From the NCBI GenBank assembly GCA_009833045.1, contig WUUP01000012.1, positions 38,907 through 102,906 of the forward strand: 64,000 nucleotides of DNA, written 5' to 3'. Source of the stretch: Saprospirales bacterium GYS_P2D. GTDB taxonomy: Bacteria; Bacteroidota; Bacteroidia; Chitinophagales; Saprospiraceae. Made by a program: the position numbers and the translations under genes. Positions 33,395 to 42,679 of the stretch are shown here, piece by piece (position 1 is the stretch's first letter; every line of letters starts with the position of its first letter). The notes beneath the pieces are model-generated. The model was not told the origin of the DNA and ran no database searches. It saw nothing but the letters and a program-made list of their open reading frames with translations.

Positions 33395-35389
33395 TTGGAA
33401 GTACACTACGATTTAGAGAAGCTCCCTGATTTTACTAATGCTGTCATCACCATCGGTGCCTACGACGGCGTACATCATGGACATCGAGCGATCATCCAAA
33501 AGATCGTAGACCTATCTAAGGAAGTAAATGGAGAGTCTATTTTGATGACATTTCATCCTCATCCGAGGAAGATCGTATTCCCAAAGGATAAGAGTCTCCG
33601 ACTCATCACTACTCATCAGGAGAAACTGGATCTACTCTCCGAGACCGGACTCGATCATGTTGTGATCGTCCCATTCACCATAGAGTTTTCTCAGATCAGC
33701 CCAGAAGAGTATATCGAAAAAATACTCATAGAGAAGCTCAAAGCCAAGCATGTCGTCATCGGGTATGATCATAAATTTGGGCTCAATAGATCTGGAGATA
33801 TCCACCTCCTTAAAGCGTATGCTGATCATGAAGTGTTCAAAATCTATGAGATACCTGAGCAAGACATCAACGATCTAAAGGTCAGCTCCACAGAAATACG
33901 AAAGCATCTACAGGAAGGGAGAATCGCTGAGGCTAATACACTACTGCATCATCCATTCTTGCTCTCGGGAAAAATAACTCAGGGGCTCAAGCTCGCAGGA
34001 TCACTCGGCTACCCTACTGCTAATATCAAGATCGATGATGAGGATAAGCTCATCCCCAAACATGGCACCTATGCGGCACGTTGCACACTGGGCGATGAGC
34101 TCTATGACGGGATGGTATATATCGGCCAGAGCAAGACGCTACATGATGGCAGCCGACTGTCTGTAGAGATGAATATTTTTCATGAGTTCAGGGAGACTTT
34201 TTATGGCGAAGCGCTAAAAATCCATCTCCTGAAATACATCCGAGAGGATCAAGTATTTGATGAGAAAGAAGAACTACTCTATAACATTGCTCAGGATAAA
34301 ATAGCTTGTGAAAATTTCTTCAGATTTCATCCCGATCAACAAAGCGAAGAACTCACGATCGCCATCCTCAATTGGAATGGTCGAGAGCACTTAGCAAAGT
34401 ATCTGCCGACTATGTATGATAGCTACTCTGGAGCCTATCGCATAGCAGTGATAGATAATGATAGCGATGACGGCAGTACAGACTATCTGAGACAATATCA
34501 TCCAGAGGTACAGATTATTTCTTTGGCAGAAAATTTTGGCTTCGCTGAAGGGTACAATCGGGGCATGGAACATATCGATACACCCTATGTAGCTATCGTC
34601 AACTCTGATGTGGCTGCTACTTCTGGCTGGCTCGACCCTATCATGCAGCGATACCGTGCAGATAAAGAGCGTCGCATTGCTGCTATACAGCCCAAGATAT
34701 TAGCGGATCAGCGCAGAGACTACTTTGAGTATGCTGGAGCGGCAGGAGGCTTCATAGATGCCTATGGCTATCCATTTTGTCGAGGGAGACTATTTGATGA
34801 TGTGGAGCAGGATCGTGGCCAATATGACACTGCTCAGGAGATATTTTGGGCGACTGGAGCAGCTATGGTCGTTCGTACCGATGTATTTAGAGTATTAGGA
34901 GGATTTGATGGAGACTTTTTCGCTCATATGGAGGAGATCGATCTCTGCTGGCGAATGAAGCAGGCTGGCTATCAGATCTGGTGTGAGCCCGCATCGACCG
35001 TCTACCATCTCGGTGGTGGCACTCTCAACTATAATACGCCACGCAAGACATTCCTCAATATCCGCAACAACTGGTGGATGACTCAAGCTAACTGGCCAGA
35101 AAGCGAACGTGCACCGAAGGCTCGGACCCGATGGGTCCTCGATTGGGCATTCATCCTCCTCAATATACTAAAAGGAAAATCAGAGCAGGCTAAAAGTATC
35201 CTCAAAGCCAAAAAAGAAGCAAAAACGAACAAACACAAGGTGCAAAAGAAACGAAGCGCTATCCAATATCACAAAAAGCGATACGGTGGCAGCTACAATA
35301 GTACAGGCACCTATCAAGGACTGATCCCTGTCCAATACTTCTTAAAATCGAAAAAGAGATTCGATCAGATCGCTGACAAAATCTCCTAA
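33395..35389 (+). CDS. ribF: RibF (riboflavin kinase/FAD synthetase) fused to a family 2 glycosyltransferase
   Basis: One 664-codon frame joins two complete enzymes. Residues 1-175 are the FMN adenylyltransferase domain (GAYDGVHHGH, VIGYDHKFGLNRSGD); about 186-310 are riboflavin kinase (GSLGYPTANI). A short linker leads at residue 320 to a GT2 domain: TIAILNWNGREHL, VIDNDSDDGSTDYL, NFGFAEGYNRG, VNSDVAA, MEEIDLCWRMKQAGY. The tail after 560 is basic (many Lys). The start is TTG at 33395, fixed by the family N-terminus with no ATG available. The first half makes FMN/FAD; the second resembles rhamnosyltransferase-like cell-surface enzymes. I know of no functional link; a recent fusion or a lost stop codon is possible. 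Confidence 0.9.
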   Translation: MEVHYDLEKLPDFTNAVITIGAYDGVHHGHRAIIQKIVDLSKEVNGESILMTFHPHPRKIVFPKDKSLRLITTHQEKLDLLSETGLDHVVIVPFTIEFSQISPEEYIEKILIEKLKAKHVVIGYDHKFGLNRSGDIHLLKAYADHEVFKIYEIPEQDINDLKVSSTEIRKHLQEGRIAEANTLLHHPFLLSGKITQGLKLAGSLGYPTANIKIDDEDKLIPKHGTYAARCTLGDELYDGMVYIGQSKTLHDGSRLSVEMNIFHEFRETFYGEALKIHLLKYIREDQVFDEKEELLYNIAQDKIACENFFRFHPDQQSEELTIAILNWNGREHLAKYLPTMYDSYSGAYRIAVIDNDSDDGSTDYLRQYHPEVQIISLAENFGFAEGYNRGMEHIDTPYVAIVNSDVAATSGWLDPIMQRYRADKERRIAAIQPKILADQRRDYFEYAGAAGGFIDAYGYPFCRGRLFDDVEQDRGQYDTAQEIFWATGAAMVVRTDVFRVLGGFDGDFFAHMEEIDLCWRMKQAGYQIWCEPASTVYHLGGGTLNYNTPRKTFLNIRNNWWMTQANWPESERAPKARTRWVLDWAFILLNILKGKSEQAKSILKAKKEAKTNKHKVQKKRSAIQYHKKRYGGSYNSTGTYQGLIPVQYFLKSKKRFDQIADKIS

Positions 35390-35400
35390 TAAAAGGATCT

Positions 35401-36108
35401 ATGAAAATCGAAATGATATACGAAGATGAGCACATCATAGCGCTCAATAAGCCTGCAGATGTACTGACGATCCCAGATCGATTTGACCCCACTCTGCCCA
35501 ATCTCAAGGACTATCTTCTCTCTAAGCATACGGAGATATTCGTGGTCCACCGGTTAGACAAGGAGACTTCAGGGATTATTCTTTTTGCTAAGAGTGCCGA
35601 TGCTCATAAGCAGCTAAGCGAAGCTTTCCAAGGGGGTGAGATAGAAAAGTATTATTGGGCATTGACTATTAAGCCTTATCAAGACTCAGGCATCATCGAA
35701 GAAAACATTGCAGAAAGCGAAAAGAAGGGTAAATACAAAGTCGCTAAAAAAGGAAAATACTCGCTCTCGGAGTATCAAGTACTCGAGTCTTATAACAAGT
35801 ATGCCTTAGTCCAAATCCGTATCCATACTGGACGTACTCATCAGATCCGAGTCCATATGAAGCATAATCACTCTCCGCTGCTCGTAGATAGCAAATACGG
35901 GGCGATGGATGCATTCTATTTATCACAGATCAAAAAGTACAAGCGAAAGAAAGAAGTCGAAGAGCGACCGCTGATCTCCAGGTGTAGCCTACATGCTCGA
36001 CAGCTGATACTCACTCACCCTGTCACTGGTGAGTCCCTTGACCTGACCGCTGAATTACCAAAAGATATGAGAGCGACGATCAATCAGTTGAAAAAGACGT
36101 ATGCTTAG
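35401..36108 (+). CDS. RluA-family RNA pseudouridine synthase
   Basis: A 235-residue pseudouridine synthase without an S4 domain. The catalytic motif is HRLDKETSGIILFAK with the active Asp; GRTHQIRVHMKHNHSPLLVDSKYG and the C-terminal RCSLHARQLILTHPVTGE are family signatures. It isomerises uridine in rRNA or tRNA; the exact site cannot be read from sequence. It starts 11 bases after the RibF-GT gene, so the two form an operon. The last 4 bases overlap the convergent yqgE stop. Confidence 0.93.
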   Translation: MKIEMIYEDEHIIALNKPADVLTIPDRFDPTLPNLKDYLLSKHTEIFVVHRLDKETSGIILFAKSADAHKQLSEAFQGGEIEKYYWALTIKPYQDSGIIEENIAESEKKGKYKVAKKGKYSLSEYQVLESYNKYALVQIRIHTGRTHQIRVHMKHNHSPLLVDSKYGAMDAFYLSQIKKYKRKKEVEERPLISRCSLHARQLILTHPVTGESLDLTAELPKDMRATINQLKKTYA

Positions 36109-36665
36109 TTGAGTCCATCGGTGGGAGGCATTTCAGCGATGACGGTATAGCTACCACCCTTATTATGAGTGGCTACATTCCAAAGATTTTCAGGTTTTTC
36201 TTTGAATGCATAATTAGCATACATATCGGTGAGCATCCATGAGCCATACTCCACCTCATCTGCCAGCTGACCAGCTGACCACCCCGAGTACCCCAAGAAA
36301 AATCGAATATTATGAGGTAGTATGAGCTTATTCTCTATCAAGAACTTAAGCTTCTCATAATCTCCTCCCCAGTAGACACCATCGACTACCTTGATACTAT
36401 CATCGAGGATGTCTCCTACATCATGGATATAGTGGAGCGTATCTTTTGCTACGGGACCACCTACATATACTGGAGACTCTATCTCTGGAAAATCATTGAC
36501 CAGCTCGTTGATTGAGGTGTTGATCTTTTGATTGAGCACAAAACCCACACTTCCATCCTTCTTGTGATGATCCACCACTAATACTACAGCCCGTTTAAAA
36601 TTAGGATCCAACATAAAGGGCTGTGCTAATAAAACTGTGCCTTTAGATATGATTCTTTTAGCCAT
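36105..36665 (-). CDS. YqgE/AlgH family protein
   Basis: A 186-residue YqgE/AlgH protein. Signatures: GTVLLAQPFMLDPNFKRAVVLVVDHHKKDGSVGFVLN, PVYVGGPV, and LGYSGWSAGQLADE. The biochemical function of the family is unsettled. It overlaps the preceding fabD frame by 8 bases, which implies translational coupling in a folE-fabD-yqgE unit. Confidence 0.93.
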   Translation of the reverse strand: MAKRIISKGTVLLAQPFMLDPNFKRAVVLVVDHHKKDGSVGFVLNQKINTSINELVNDFPEIESPVYVGGPVAKDTLHYIHDVGDILDDSIKVVDGVYWGGDYEKLKFLIENKLILPHNIRFFLGYSGWSAGQLADEVEYGSWMLTDMYANYAFKEKPENLWNVATHNKGGSYTVIAEMPPTDGLN

Positions 36666-37551
36666 TTTCTACCCAGACCTCTGCTTCTACTTGACGTGAT
36701 ATTTTTCGTAGCATACCGAGAAGGATTTTGCCTTTGCCCCCGATCTCTACGAATGAGTCAATATCGTCCGCTATCATCTGCTGGATAGACTGGGTCCATC
36801 TTACTGGGCTGATGACTTGCTTGATGATATTTTCTTTGATCTCATCTTTATCCTGATGTGCTTTAGCATCCACATTTTGGTAGACTGGGATCTGAGCATC
36901 ACTAAAGCTCACCTCTCCAACTGCCGCCGAAAATGCCTCCATCGCTGGCTCCATCAGGGGCGAGTGAAAGGCTCCACCTACACTGATCTCAAGTGCACGA
37001 CGGGCACCTGCCTCTTTTGCTGCTTCGACTGCAGCAGTGATGCCTTCTTTAGATCCGGAGATCACCAGCTGTCCAGGACAGTTATAATTAGCGGGGACGA
37101 CTACTGCATCGATACCAGCACATAGCTCCTCTACGGCAGCGTCTTCCATACCCAGGATCGCAGCCATAGTACTTGGGTTTTGTTCGCAGGCCGCTTGCAT
37201 CGCTTCTGCACGCTTTTTGACGAGATAGAGACCTTCTTCAAACGTCAATACTCCTGCTACTACCAGCGCTGTCAGCTCTCCCAATGAGTGTCCTGCTACC
37301 GCATCTGGAGTCGCATCGCCGGCCTGATCTCTCCACACCAAGTAGCTGTGCAAGAATACGGCTGGCTGGGTATATATCGTCTCTTTTAGTTTCTCTTCGG
37401 GCCCCTCATACATCACTGTAGAAAGGTCCAATCCCATGACATCATCGGCTTTGTCAATGATAGACTTTAGCTCAGGACTCTTAGCAGCGAGCTGCTGCCC
37501 CATGCCTACAAACTGTGATGCCTGTCCTGGAAATAAAAATGCCTTCCCCAT
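36658..37551 (-). CDS. fabD: Malonyl-CoA--acyl carrier protein transacylase
   Basis: A 297-residue FabD that loads malonate onto acyl carrier protein for fatty acid synthesis. FLFPGQASQFVGMG opens the protein; the nucleophile is Ser89 in GHSLGE; GGAFHSPLM holds the catalytic His; the end IGGKGKILLGMLRKI is typical. It starts 4 bases after the folE stop and its end overlaps the yqgE start. No other fab genes are near. Confidence 0.96.
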   Translation of the reverse strand: MGKAFLFPGQASQFVGMGQQLAAKSPELKSIIDKADDVMGLDLSTVMYEGPEEKLKETIYTQPAVFLHSYLVWRDQAGDATPDAVAGHSLGELTALVVAGVLTFEEGLYLVKKRAEAMQAACEQNPSTMAAILGMEDAAVEELCAGIDAVVVPANYNCPGQLVISGSKEGITAAVEAAKEAGARRALEISVGGAFHSPLMEPAMEAFSAAVGEVSFSDAQIPVYQNVDAKAHQDKDEIKENIIKQVISPVRWTQSIQQMIADDIDSFVEIGGKGKILLGMLRKISRQVEAEVWVENG

Positions 37552-37555
37552 ATTT

Positions 37556-38152
37556 TTATCTCAATTTTGCGCTTATCAGATTTAAAAACTCACTTCTCGT
37601 CTCCACGTTTTTGAATTCACCAGTGAATGCTGAAGTGGTGGTCACGGAGTTTTGTTTTTGGACACCTCTCATCATCATACACATGTGAGCTGCCTCGATG
37701 ACTACGGCCACACCCAGAGGCTTGAGCGTCTGATCAATACAGTGTAATATCTGATCTGTGAGTCGCTCCTGTACCTGCAGTCTACGTGCGAATGCGTCTA
37801 CCACTCTCGGTATCTTACTGAGTCCGACGACATGACCATTAGGTATATAGGCTACGTGCGCCTTTCCAAAAAATGGCAATATATGGTGCTCACACATCGA
37901 GTACACCTCGATGTCCTTCACTAATACCATCTCGCTATATTCCTCCTTAAACAGGGCTCCTTTGAGTATCTCTTCGGGCTCCAGATCGTAGCCATGAGTA
38001 AGAAACTGCATAGCTTTAGCTGCTCTCTCGGGAGTTTTCACTAAGCCCTCTCTACTCGGATCCTCATTGATGAGCTTGAGGACAGACTGATAGTGTCCTT
38101 TTAATTCTTTGGTCGTGCTCTCCGTGTAAGTTTCCTTTTTTTCGAATGCCAT
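37556..38152 (-). CDS. folE: GTP cyclohydrolase I
   Basis: A 198-residue GTP cyclohydrolase I, converting GTP to dihydroneopterin triphosphate for folate. Signatures: the zinc-binding [19 protein letters not shown] and the second Cys region [42 protein letters not shown] is the N-terminal family block. It appears to be the first gene of the folE-fabD-yqgE unit, divergent from a sensor kinase gene 124 bases away. Confidence 0.96.
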   Translation of the reverse strand: MAFEKKETYTESTTKELKGHYQSVLKLINEDPSREGLVKTPERAAKAMQFLTHGYDLEPEEILKGALFKEEYSEMVLVKDIEVYSMCEHHILPFFGKAHVAYIPNGHVVGLSKIPRVVDAFARRLQVQERLTDQILHCIDQTLKPLGVAVVIEAAHMCMMMRGVQKQNSVTTTSAFTGEFKNVETRSEFLNLISAKLR

Positions 38153-38276
38153 ATTGCTGCAATAATACTATCTCTAAATGATATGATACCAAAGTCCAAC
38201 AAGACATTGATCTAAAAGATCACAGATTTCATCCCATTTATTATCTCTCATGAGGAGAGCTCGGTAGATTAGAGCC

Positions 38277-39377
38277 ATGTTTTTGAGTTTAGAAAAAGAC
38301 CAGAAGCTCTATGAGCTCATCGAGAAAGGTATCCAGAGAGGGATACTCTATCATATCTTCTTTTGGGTAGTGTTCTTTTTCTTTTTGATCATCATGGATT
38401 CAAGCGATACAGCTCTTGGAGCTAAGATGGTGTTCAAGGCGCTCCGTATCACTTTTTATATATTGATCGTTTACACGAATATTAATTATTTCTTTCCGAA
38501 GTATCTCAAGACTAATAAGCTCCTGCTTTATGTCATATTGTTGATACTACTGGTAGCTCTCCTCTCTCCGATTGAAGTAGCGCTCCATTACCTTCTATTC
38601 AGGTCAAAAGAAGTCACCTTTGATCATATCTTCACACTTCAGGAAAATGCTCGCTATTTTTTAGGTGGATTTTTCATCGCTTTTTCTTCGTCTATCTATA
38701 AGATCATCAGCGACTGGATGGAACATCAGCGAGAACGTCAGGAGCTCCAGCGACAAAACCTGAGGTCAGAACTTAAGTTTCTTAAAACGCAGATCAATCC
38801 TCATTTTTTCTTCAATACGCTTAATTCGCTTTATGCTCTCACTCTCAAAAAAGATGATCGGGCTCCAGAAATAGTACTCAAACTGTCTGAAATGATGCGA
38901 TATATGCTCTATGAAAGTAATGAGCGGACTATCGATCTATCTCAAGAGATCAGCTATATCCAAAACTACCTCGAGCTCGAAAAACTACGACATGGAGATA
39001 ATTTCAGAATAGAACTCAACATCGAAGGCACTCCTGAGGGACATGAGATAGCCCCACTTCTGTTTATTCCATTTCTGGAAAACAGCTTCAAACATGGTAT
39101 CGATGTAGAACTCAAATCAGGATTCGTATGTATAGATCTCAAGATTCACGAAAGTGGGATACATCTCAAAGTAAGAAATAGCAAACCTACACTGATCAAA
39201 GAAATGCCTAAAGAAAAGAAAGTCGGTGGCATAGGTCTTACTAACGTCCGGCGTAGGCTCAATATCCTTTACTCTAATCGCTATGATCTGAAAATCAATG
39301 AGACGCAAAATGAATTTCATGTCAACATGAGTTTAAGAGGTACCCGAAAGGGGCAAAGCGCCTTATTAAATAGATAA
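38277..39377 (+). CDS. LytS-like membrane histidine kinase
   Basis: A 366-residue kinase with four predicted membrane helices (about 23-40, 54-72, 81-108, 126-143) and almost no extracytoplasmic domain. The catalytic module has His176 in QINPHFFFNTLNSLY, then LFIPFLENSFKHG (N-box) and GGIGLTNVRRRL (G2-like box); the G1 DxGxG is replaced by RNSKP, as is common in this subfamily. Sensing is probably through the membrane or by a partner. It precedes a LytTR regulator gene by 122 bases on the same strand. Confidence 0.92.
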   Translation: MFLSLEKDQKLYELIEKGIQRGILYHIFFWVVFFFFLIIMDSSDTALGAKMVFKALRITFYILIVYTNINYFFPKYLKTNKLLLYVILLILLVALLSPIEVALHYLLFRSKEVTFDHIFTLQENARYFLGGFFIAFSSSIYKIISDWMEHQRERQELQRQNLRSELKFLKTQINPHFFFNTLNSLYALTLKKDDRAPEIVLKLSEMMRYMLYESNERTIDLSQEISYIQNYLELEKLRHGDNFRIELNIEGTPEGHEIAPLLFIPFLENSFKHGIDVELKSGFVCIDLKIHESGIHLKVRNSKPTLIKEMPKEKKVGGIGLTNVRRRLNILYSNRYDLKINETQNEFHVNMSLRGTRKGQSALLNR

Positions 39378-39499
39378 AAGATGCCGTACTTGGATATATC
39401 TATCTTTCCAAGTAATTCATAGATATTTTTTAGAATACATCGAGATATCTCCTACTTTCATGGAGTATAAATCGAATAACCGTAACCGAATAGTAGTAC

Positions 39500-40231
39500 A
39501 TGATCAAGACAATAATAGTAGACGACGAACCTCTGGCCCTCGAAATATTAGAAGCTCATATAGAAAATGTCCCAGAACTCGAACTCGTGGCACGCTGTAG
39601 TAATGCCATAGAGGCTAACAAAGTCCTAAAAGAGCAGCAAATCGATCTGATGTTTTCAGATATACAGATGCCACAGCTATCAGGTATAGAGTTTTTCAGA
39701 TCTCTATCTCATCCACCGATGGTGATATTCACTACGGCATATCCTGAGTATGCAGTCGAGGGATTTAATCTCGAGGCTCTTGACTACCTACTAAAGCCGA
39801 TCAGCTTTGAGCGTTTCTTCAAAGCTGCTAATAAAGCCATCGAAAGATTCAAATCAAGCGGTGCAGATGCTGTCAGCGCTACAGGAGTAGCTGATAGCAG
39901 TGAAGACTTCTTCTTCGTAAAGTCAGACAAGAAGCTCGTCAAAGTCTTCTACAGAGATATCCTCTATATCGAGGGACTCAAGGATTATGTCATCATCCGC
40001 ACAGAGACAGGACGAGTCATCACTCTCCAGACGATGAAAAGTCTCGAGCAAAAACTACCTACGGACATGTTCATGCGGATACACAGATCCTATATACTCA
40101 ATACGACGAAGATCAATGCCCTCGAAGGAAATATGGTGGAGATCACCGAAAAAGGAAAGCCCAAGCTCATCCCGATCGGCAAAAACTACCGAGACCCATT
40201 AGTCCAGATCATTGAGGACAAAAAACTATAA
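39500..40231 (+). CDS. LytTR-family response regulator (second pair)
   Basis: A 243-residue regulator. The receiver has phosphoacceptor Asp54 (FSDIQMPQLSGIEFF) and KPI; the LytTR domain is at about 135-240 (FFFVKSDKKLVKVFYRDILYIEGLKDYVII, MRIHRSYILNTTKI). It is partnered with the kinase before it. The 122-base gap holds an ACTTGGA/TCCAAGT inverted repeat (39388-39413), so the two genes could be separately controlled. A strong terminator follows. Confidence 0.94.
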   Translation: MIKTIIVDDEPLALEILEAHIENVPELELVARCSNAIEANKVLKEQQIDLMFSDIQMPQLSGIEFFRSLSHPPMVIFTTAYPEYAVEGFNLEALDYLLKPISFERFFKAANKAIERFKSSGADAVSATGVADSSEDFFFVKSDKKLVKVFYRDILYIEGLKDYVIIRTETGRVITLQTMKSLEQKLPTDMFMRIHRSYILNTTKINALEGNMVEITEKGKPKLIPIGKNYRDPLVQIIEDKKL

Positions 40232-40233
40232 AT

Positions 40234-40262
40234 AAAAAAGGAGCCTGCTGGGCTCCTTTTTT
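40234..40262. terminator. Bidirectional terminator between LytTR and metY
   Basis: AAAAAAGGAGCC pairs with GGCTCCTTTTTT around a short TGCTG-type loop. The A/T runs on both sides allow termination in either direction, which suits the convergent genes. Confidence 0.88.
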
Positions 40263-40286
40263 ATCTTCTACATCACTGGTTTACCA

Positions 40287-41561
40287 TTAGCTCACTACGC
40301 TAAAAGCTTGCTCCAAATCTCCAATGATATCATCAATATGCTCGATACCGACACAGAGACGGAGTAGATCCTGAGTCACTCCTGCTGATGCCTGCTCTTC
40401 CACAGTCATCTGACGGTGCGTAGTACTCGCTGGGTGACAAGCCAGTGACTTAGCATCTCCGATATTCACGAGTCGCTTAAAAATCTTGAGCTCATCATAA
40501 AATTTCTCAGCAGCATCATAGCCTCCCTTGATACCAAATGTCAAGAGTGAAGATGGTTTCCCGTCACAGTATTTATTAGCCAGTGCATGATACTCACTAC
40601 TCTCGAGTCCACCATATTTCACCCATGCTACTTGATCATGTCCTTCGAGGTACTTCGCTACAGCGAGTGCATTATCACAATGTCTCTCCATCCGCAGATT
40701 GAGCGTCTCGAGGCCCTGCAGCAGCTGAAATGCTGCCATAGCACTAAGCGCCGATCCCGTATTTCTGAGAGCTACCGTACGGGCCCTACCGATATAAGCG
40801 GCTGCCTCAAAAGCATCATTATAGACCACTCCATGATAGGATGGCTCTGGTGTGCTAAACATCGGGAATCTGTCTGAATGCTCCGCCCATGGGAAGTTGC
40901 CCCCATCAACGATCACTCCACCGAGTGTCGTACCATGTCCACCGACATACTTAGTGAGTGAATGCACCACGATATTAGCGCCATAGGCGATCGGATTGAT
41001 CAGTGCTGGAGAGGCTACGGTGTTATCTACGATCACAGGCACGCCTTTGGCGTGTGCTGCCTTAGCTATGGCCTCTATATCACAGATATTACCTGCAGGA
41101 TTACCGATCGTCTCACAGTAGACTGCCTTCGTCTTATCGTCGATGAGCTTTGCCAGATCCTCTGCATCAGCAGATTCTGCAAATTTCACATTGATGCCTT
41201 GCTTAGGTAGCATATGAGCGAATAGCGTGTAAGTACCTCCATATAGCTGAGGAGTCGATACTATGTTATCACCCATCTCTGCGAGATTGAGGATAGCATA
41301 GTTGATCGCAGCACTACCCGCACTCACACAGAGCGCAGCGATACCTCCTTCGAGAGCTGCCATACGCTCCTCGAGCACGCCTACTGTAGGATTCATGATA
41401 CGGCTGTAGATGTTGCCAGGCACCGCCAGGTTAAACAGATCAGCACCGTGCTGAGCATTGTCAAATTCGTATGCGACCGTCTGATAGATAGGCACCGCCA
41501 CAGACTTAGTGGTAGCCTCTGACGTGTAGCCACCATGTATCGCAATAGTCTCCTTTTTCAT
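40287..41561 (-). CDS. metY: O-acetylhomoserine sulfhydrylase
   Basis: A 424-residue PLP enzyme of the Cys/Met metabolism family, in the length range of O-acetylhomoserine aminocarboxypropyltransferase. It uses sulfide (or methanethiol) and O-acetylhomoserine to make homocysteine (or methionine). Signatures: YSRIMNPTVGVLEERMAALEGG, ETIGNPAGN, VIVDNTVASP, and the PLP-binding Lys204 in HSLTKYVGGHGTTLGG. It is monocistronic. A hairpin lies in its leader, but I could not match it to a SAM riboswitch. Confidence 0.95.
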   Translation of the reverse strand: MKKETIAIHGGYTSEATTKSVAVPIYQTVAYEFDNAQHGADLFNLAVPGNIYSRIMNPTVGVLEERMAALEGGIAALCVSAGSAAINYAILNLAEMGDNIVSTPQLYGGTYTLFAHMLPKQGINVKFAESADAEDLAKLIDDKTKAVYCETIGNPAGNICDIEAIAKAAHAKGVPVIVDNTVASPALINPIAYGANIVVHSLTKYVGGHGTTLGGVIVDGGNFPWAEHSDRFPMFSTPEPSYHGVVYNDAFEAAAYIGRARTVALRNTGSALSAMAAFQLLQGLETLNLRMERHCDNALAVAKYLEGHDQVAWVKYGGLESSEYHALANKYCDGKPSSLLTFGIKGGYDAAEKFYDELKIFKRLVNIGDAKSLACHPASTTHRQMTVEEQASAGVTQDLLRLCVGIEHIDDIIGDLEQAFSVVS

Positions 41562-41595
41562 GATTTTATCTTTATGGATTATGTAATAAAAGATT

Positions 41596-41626
41596 GAGCC
41601 TGTTAAGATATCAGATTCTCAGGCTT
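41596..41626 (-). promoter_or_regulatory. Leader hairpin upstream of metY
   Basis: On the minus strand AAGCCTG (41626-41620) pairs with CAGGCTC (41602-41596; six pairs) across a 17-base loop, followed by a T-rich stretch before the ATG. It could be an attenuator or operator; no known motif was matched. Confidence 0.25.
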
Positions 41627-41695
41627 TCGCCCAATAGATAGGACAGATATTAAAAACGGTGTAGTACTTTAGCACTCTTATCAATCAATCTATCG

Positions 41696-41995
41696 ATGAC
41701 CACATATCACGTACTCATATACCATACTGTAGATGGCTACGTCGAGCGACGCAAGCCCTATCGCTCAGATCACCTGCGTCTGGTAGAGCTGGCATCAGAG
41801 CGAGATGAGATAGTCATGGCTGGAGCACTCGATGAGCCTGCAGATAGTGCGCTATTAGTATTCAGAGGAGATCGGTCTATTGCCGAAAATTTTGCTAAAC
41901 AAGATCCCTATGTTCAAAACGGGCTGATTGAGTCGTGGGAGGTCCGTCCATGGAGAGTCGTTATAGATCCTACTAATCCTACACCAAAAAAATAA
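41696..41995 (+). CDS. YciI family protein
   Basis: A 99-residue ferredoxin-like-fold protein of the YciI family. The hallmark is RSDHLRLVELASERDEIVMAGALDEP, with the conserved His in DHL, followed by FAKQDPYVQNGLIESWEVRPW. Members are often small dimeric enzymes or binding proteins with unclear roles. The gene starts 134 bases from the divergent metY start and is followed after 7 bases by a lipoprotein gene. Confidence 0.88.
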   Translation: MTTYHVLIYHTVDGYVERRKPYRSDHLRLVELASERDEIVMAGALDEPADSALLVFRGDRSIAENFAKQDPYVQNGLIESWEVRPWRVVIDPTNPTPKK

Positions 41996-42002
41996 AAATA
42001 AC

Positions 42003-42581
42003 ATGCGTAATCTAATCATCATAATCACCGCTGTATCACTACTAATGAGCTGTCAGTCAGATAAATCAAGTACCGATAGTGCAACATCCGAGACTTCTGC
42101 TCCCGCTCCAATAGAGCGCACTCCTTCAGGGCAGCGAGTGATTAAAATCGATCAGCCTTGCAATATCTTCTCAATGAATGAGATAGAAGCGGCCTTTGGA
42201 TATGATCAGCCAGTAGTCATCACAAGCACTGAAGTCAAGACGGATCAAGCTAATCAATGTATCTACTCAGCTGATGGAGACATCCTACATCTCATCATTC
42301 ACAATACAACACCTGAAAAATACGAAGGTGACAACGAAGCCTATCTCAAGACTATATTCAAAAACTATCTCCGTGCAGGACAGCAGCGAGAAGGCTTTGA
42401 AGTGATTGGGAATATTCCTTTTCAAGCAGGCTGGACGCCCAGTGGTGTAGACTATTTTGGCAATTCTTTAGATTTCGTAGTTAATAATCACCGTATGACC
42501 ATACAGTATAAGTCTACCAAAAGTGATACTACTACCATCAAAGATCGAGCTGTCGCTCTGGCTGGTAGTCTGATGGAGTAA
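42003..42581 (+). CDS. Hypothetical lipoprotein
   Basis: A 192-residue lipoprotein with lipobox LLMSC (Cys17), then a Ser/Thr/Ala linker to about residue 40 and a compact domain from DQPCNIFSMNEIEAAFGY. Two Cys (in QPCNIF and NQCIYSA) could form a disulfide. The pattern of a helix near FSMNEIEAAFG followed by CxYxxxD resembles small DUF3558-type exported domains, but I cannot confirm the family. It lies 7 bases after the YciI gene. Confidence 0.75.
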   Translation: MRNLIIIITAVSLLMSCQSDKSSTDSATSETSAPAPIERTPSGQRVIKIDQPCNIFSMNEIEAAFGYDQPVVITSTEVKTDQANQCIYSADGDILHLIIHNTTPEKYEGDNEAYLKTIFKNYLRAGQQREGFEVIGNIPFQAGWTPSGVDYFGNSLDFVVNNHRMTIQYKSTKSDTTTIKDRAVALAGSLME

Positions 42582-42611
42582 GCTATCTACTTAAATACTA
42601 CTGCGACTTTC

Positions 42612-42619
42612 TACTTTTG
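42612..42619 (+). promoter_or_regulatory. Possible -7 box for glucokinase
   Basis: TACTTTTG matches TAnnTTTG and lies about 60 bases before the ATG at 42680. No -33 box was found. Confidence 0.35.
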
Positions 42620-42664
42620 CTGTAGATCTCGTATTCATATTCGTACCTTAGTCCTATCATCTAT

Positions 42665-42677
42665 AAGGAAAAAGGTA
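42665..42677 (+). promoter_or_regulatory. Purine-rich ribosome-binding leader of glk
   Basis: AAGGAAAAAGGTA ends two bases before the ATG. The identical 13-mer stands at the same distance before the lactonase gene at 53740, which is unusual in a genome where most genes lack a clear Shine-Dalgarno site. Confidence 0.5.
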
Positions 42678-42679
42678 TC

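Noticed and set aside
39388..39413. ACTTGGA/TCCAAGT inverted repeat between the LytS-like kinase and its LytTR regulator
   Set aside because: Only 7 paired bases with a 12-base AT-rich loop and no T-run; could be an operator, but a single imperfectly placed copy is weak evidence.
41562..41695. A SAM riboswitch upstream of metY
   Set aside because: A TGCTAAAG fragment recalls SAM-II, but it lies too far from the ATG, the pseudoknot partners are absent, and no SAM-I core was found. Only a plain hairpin remains.
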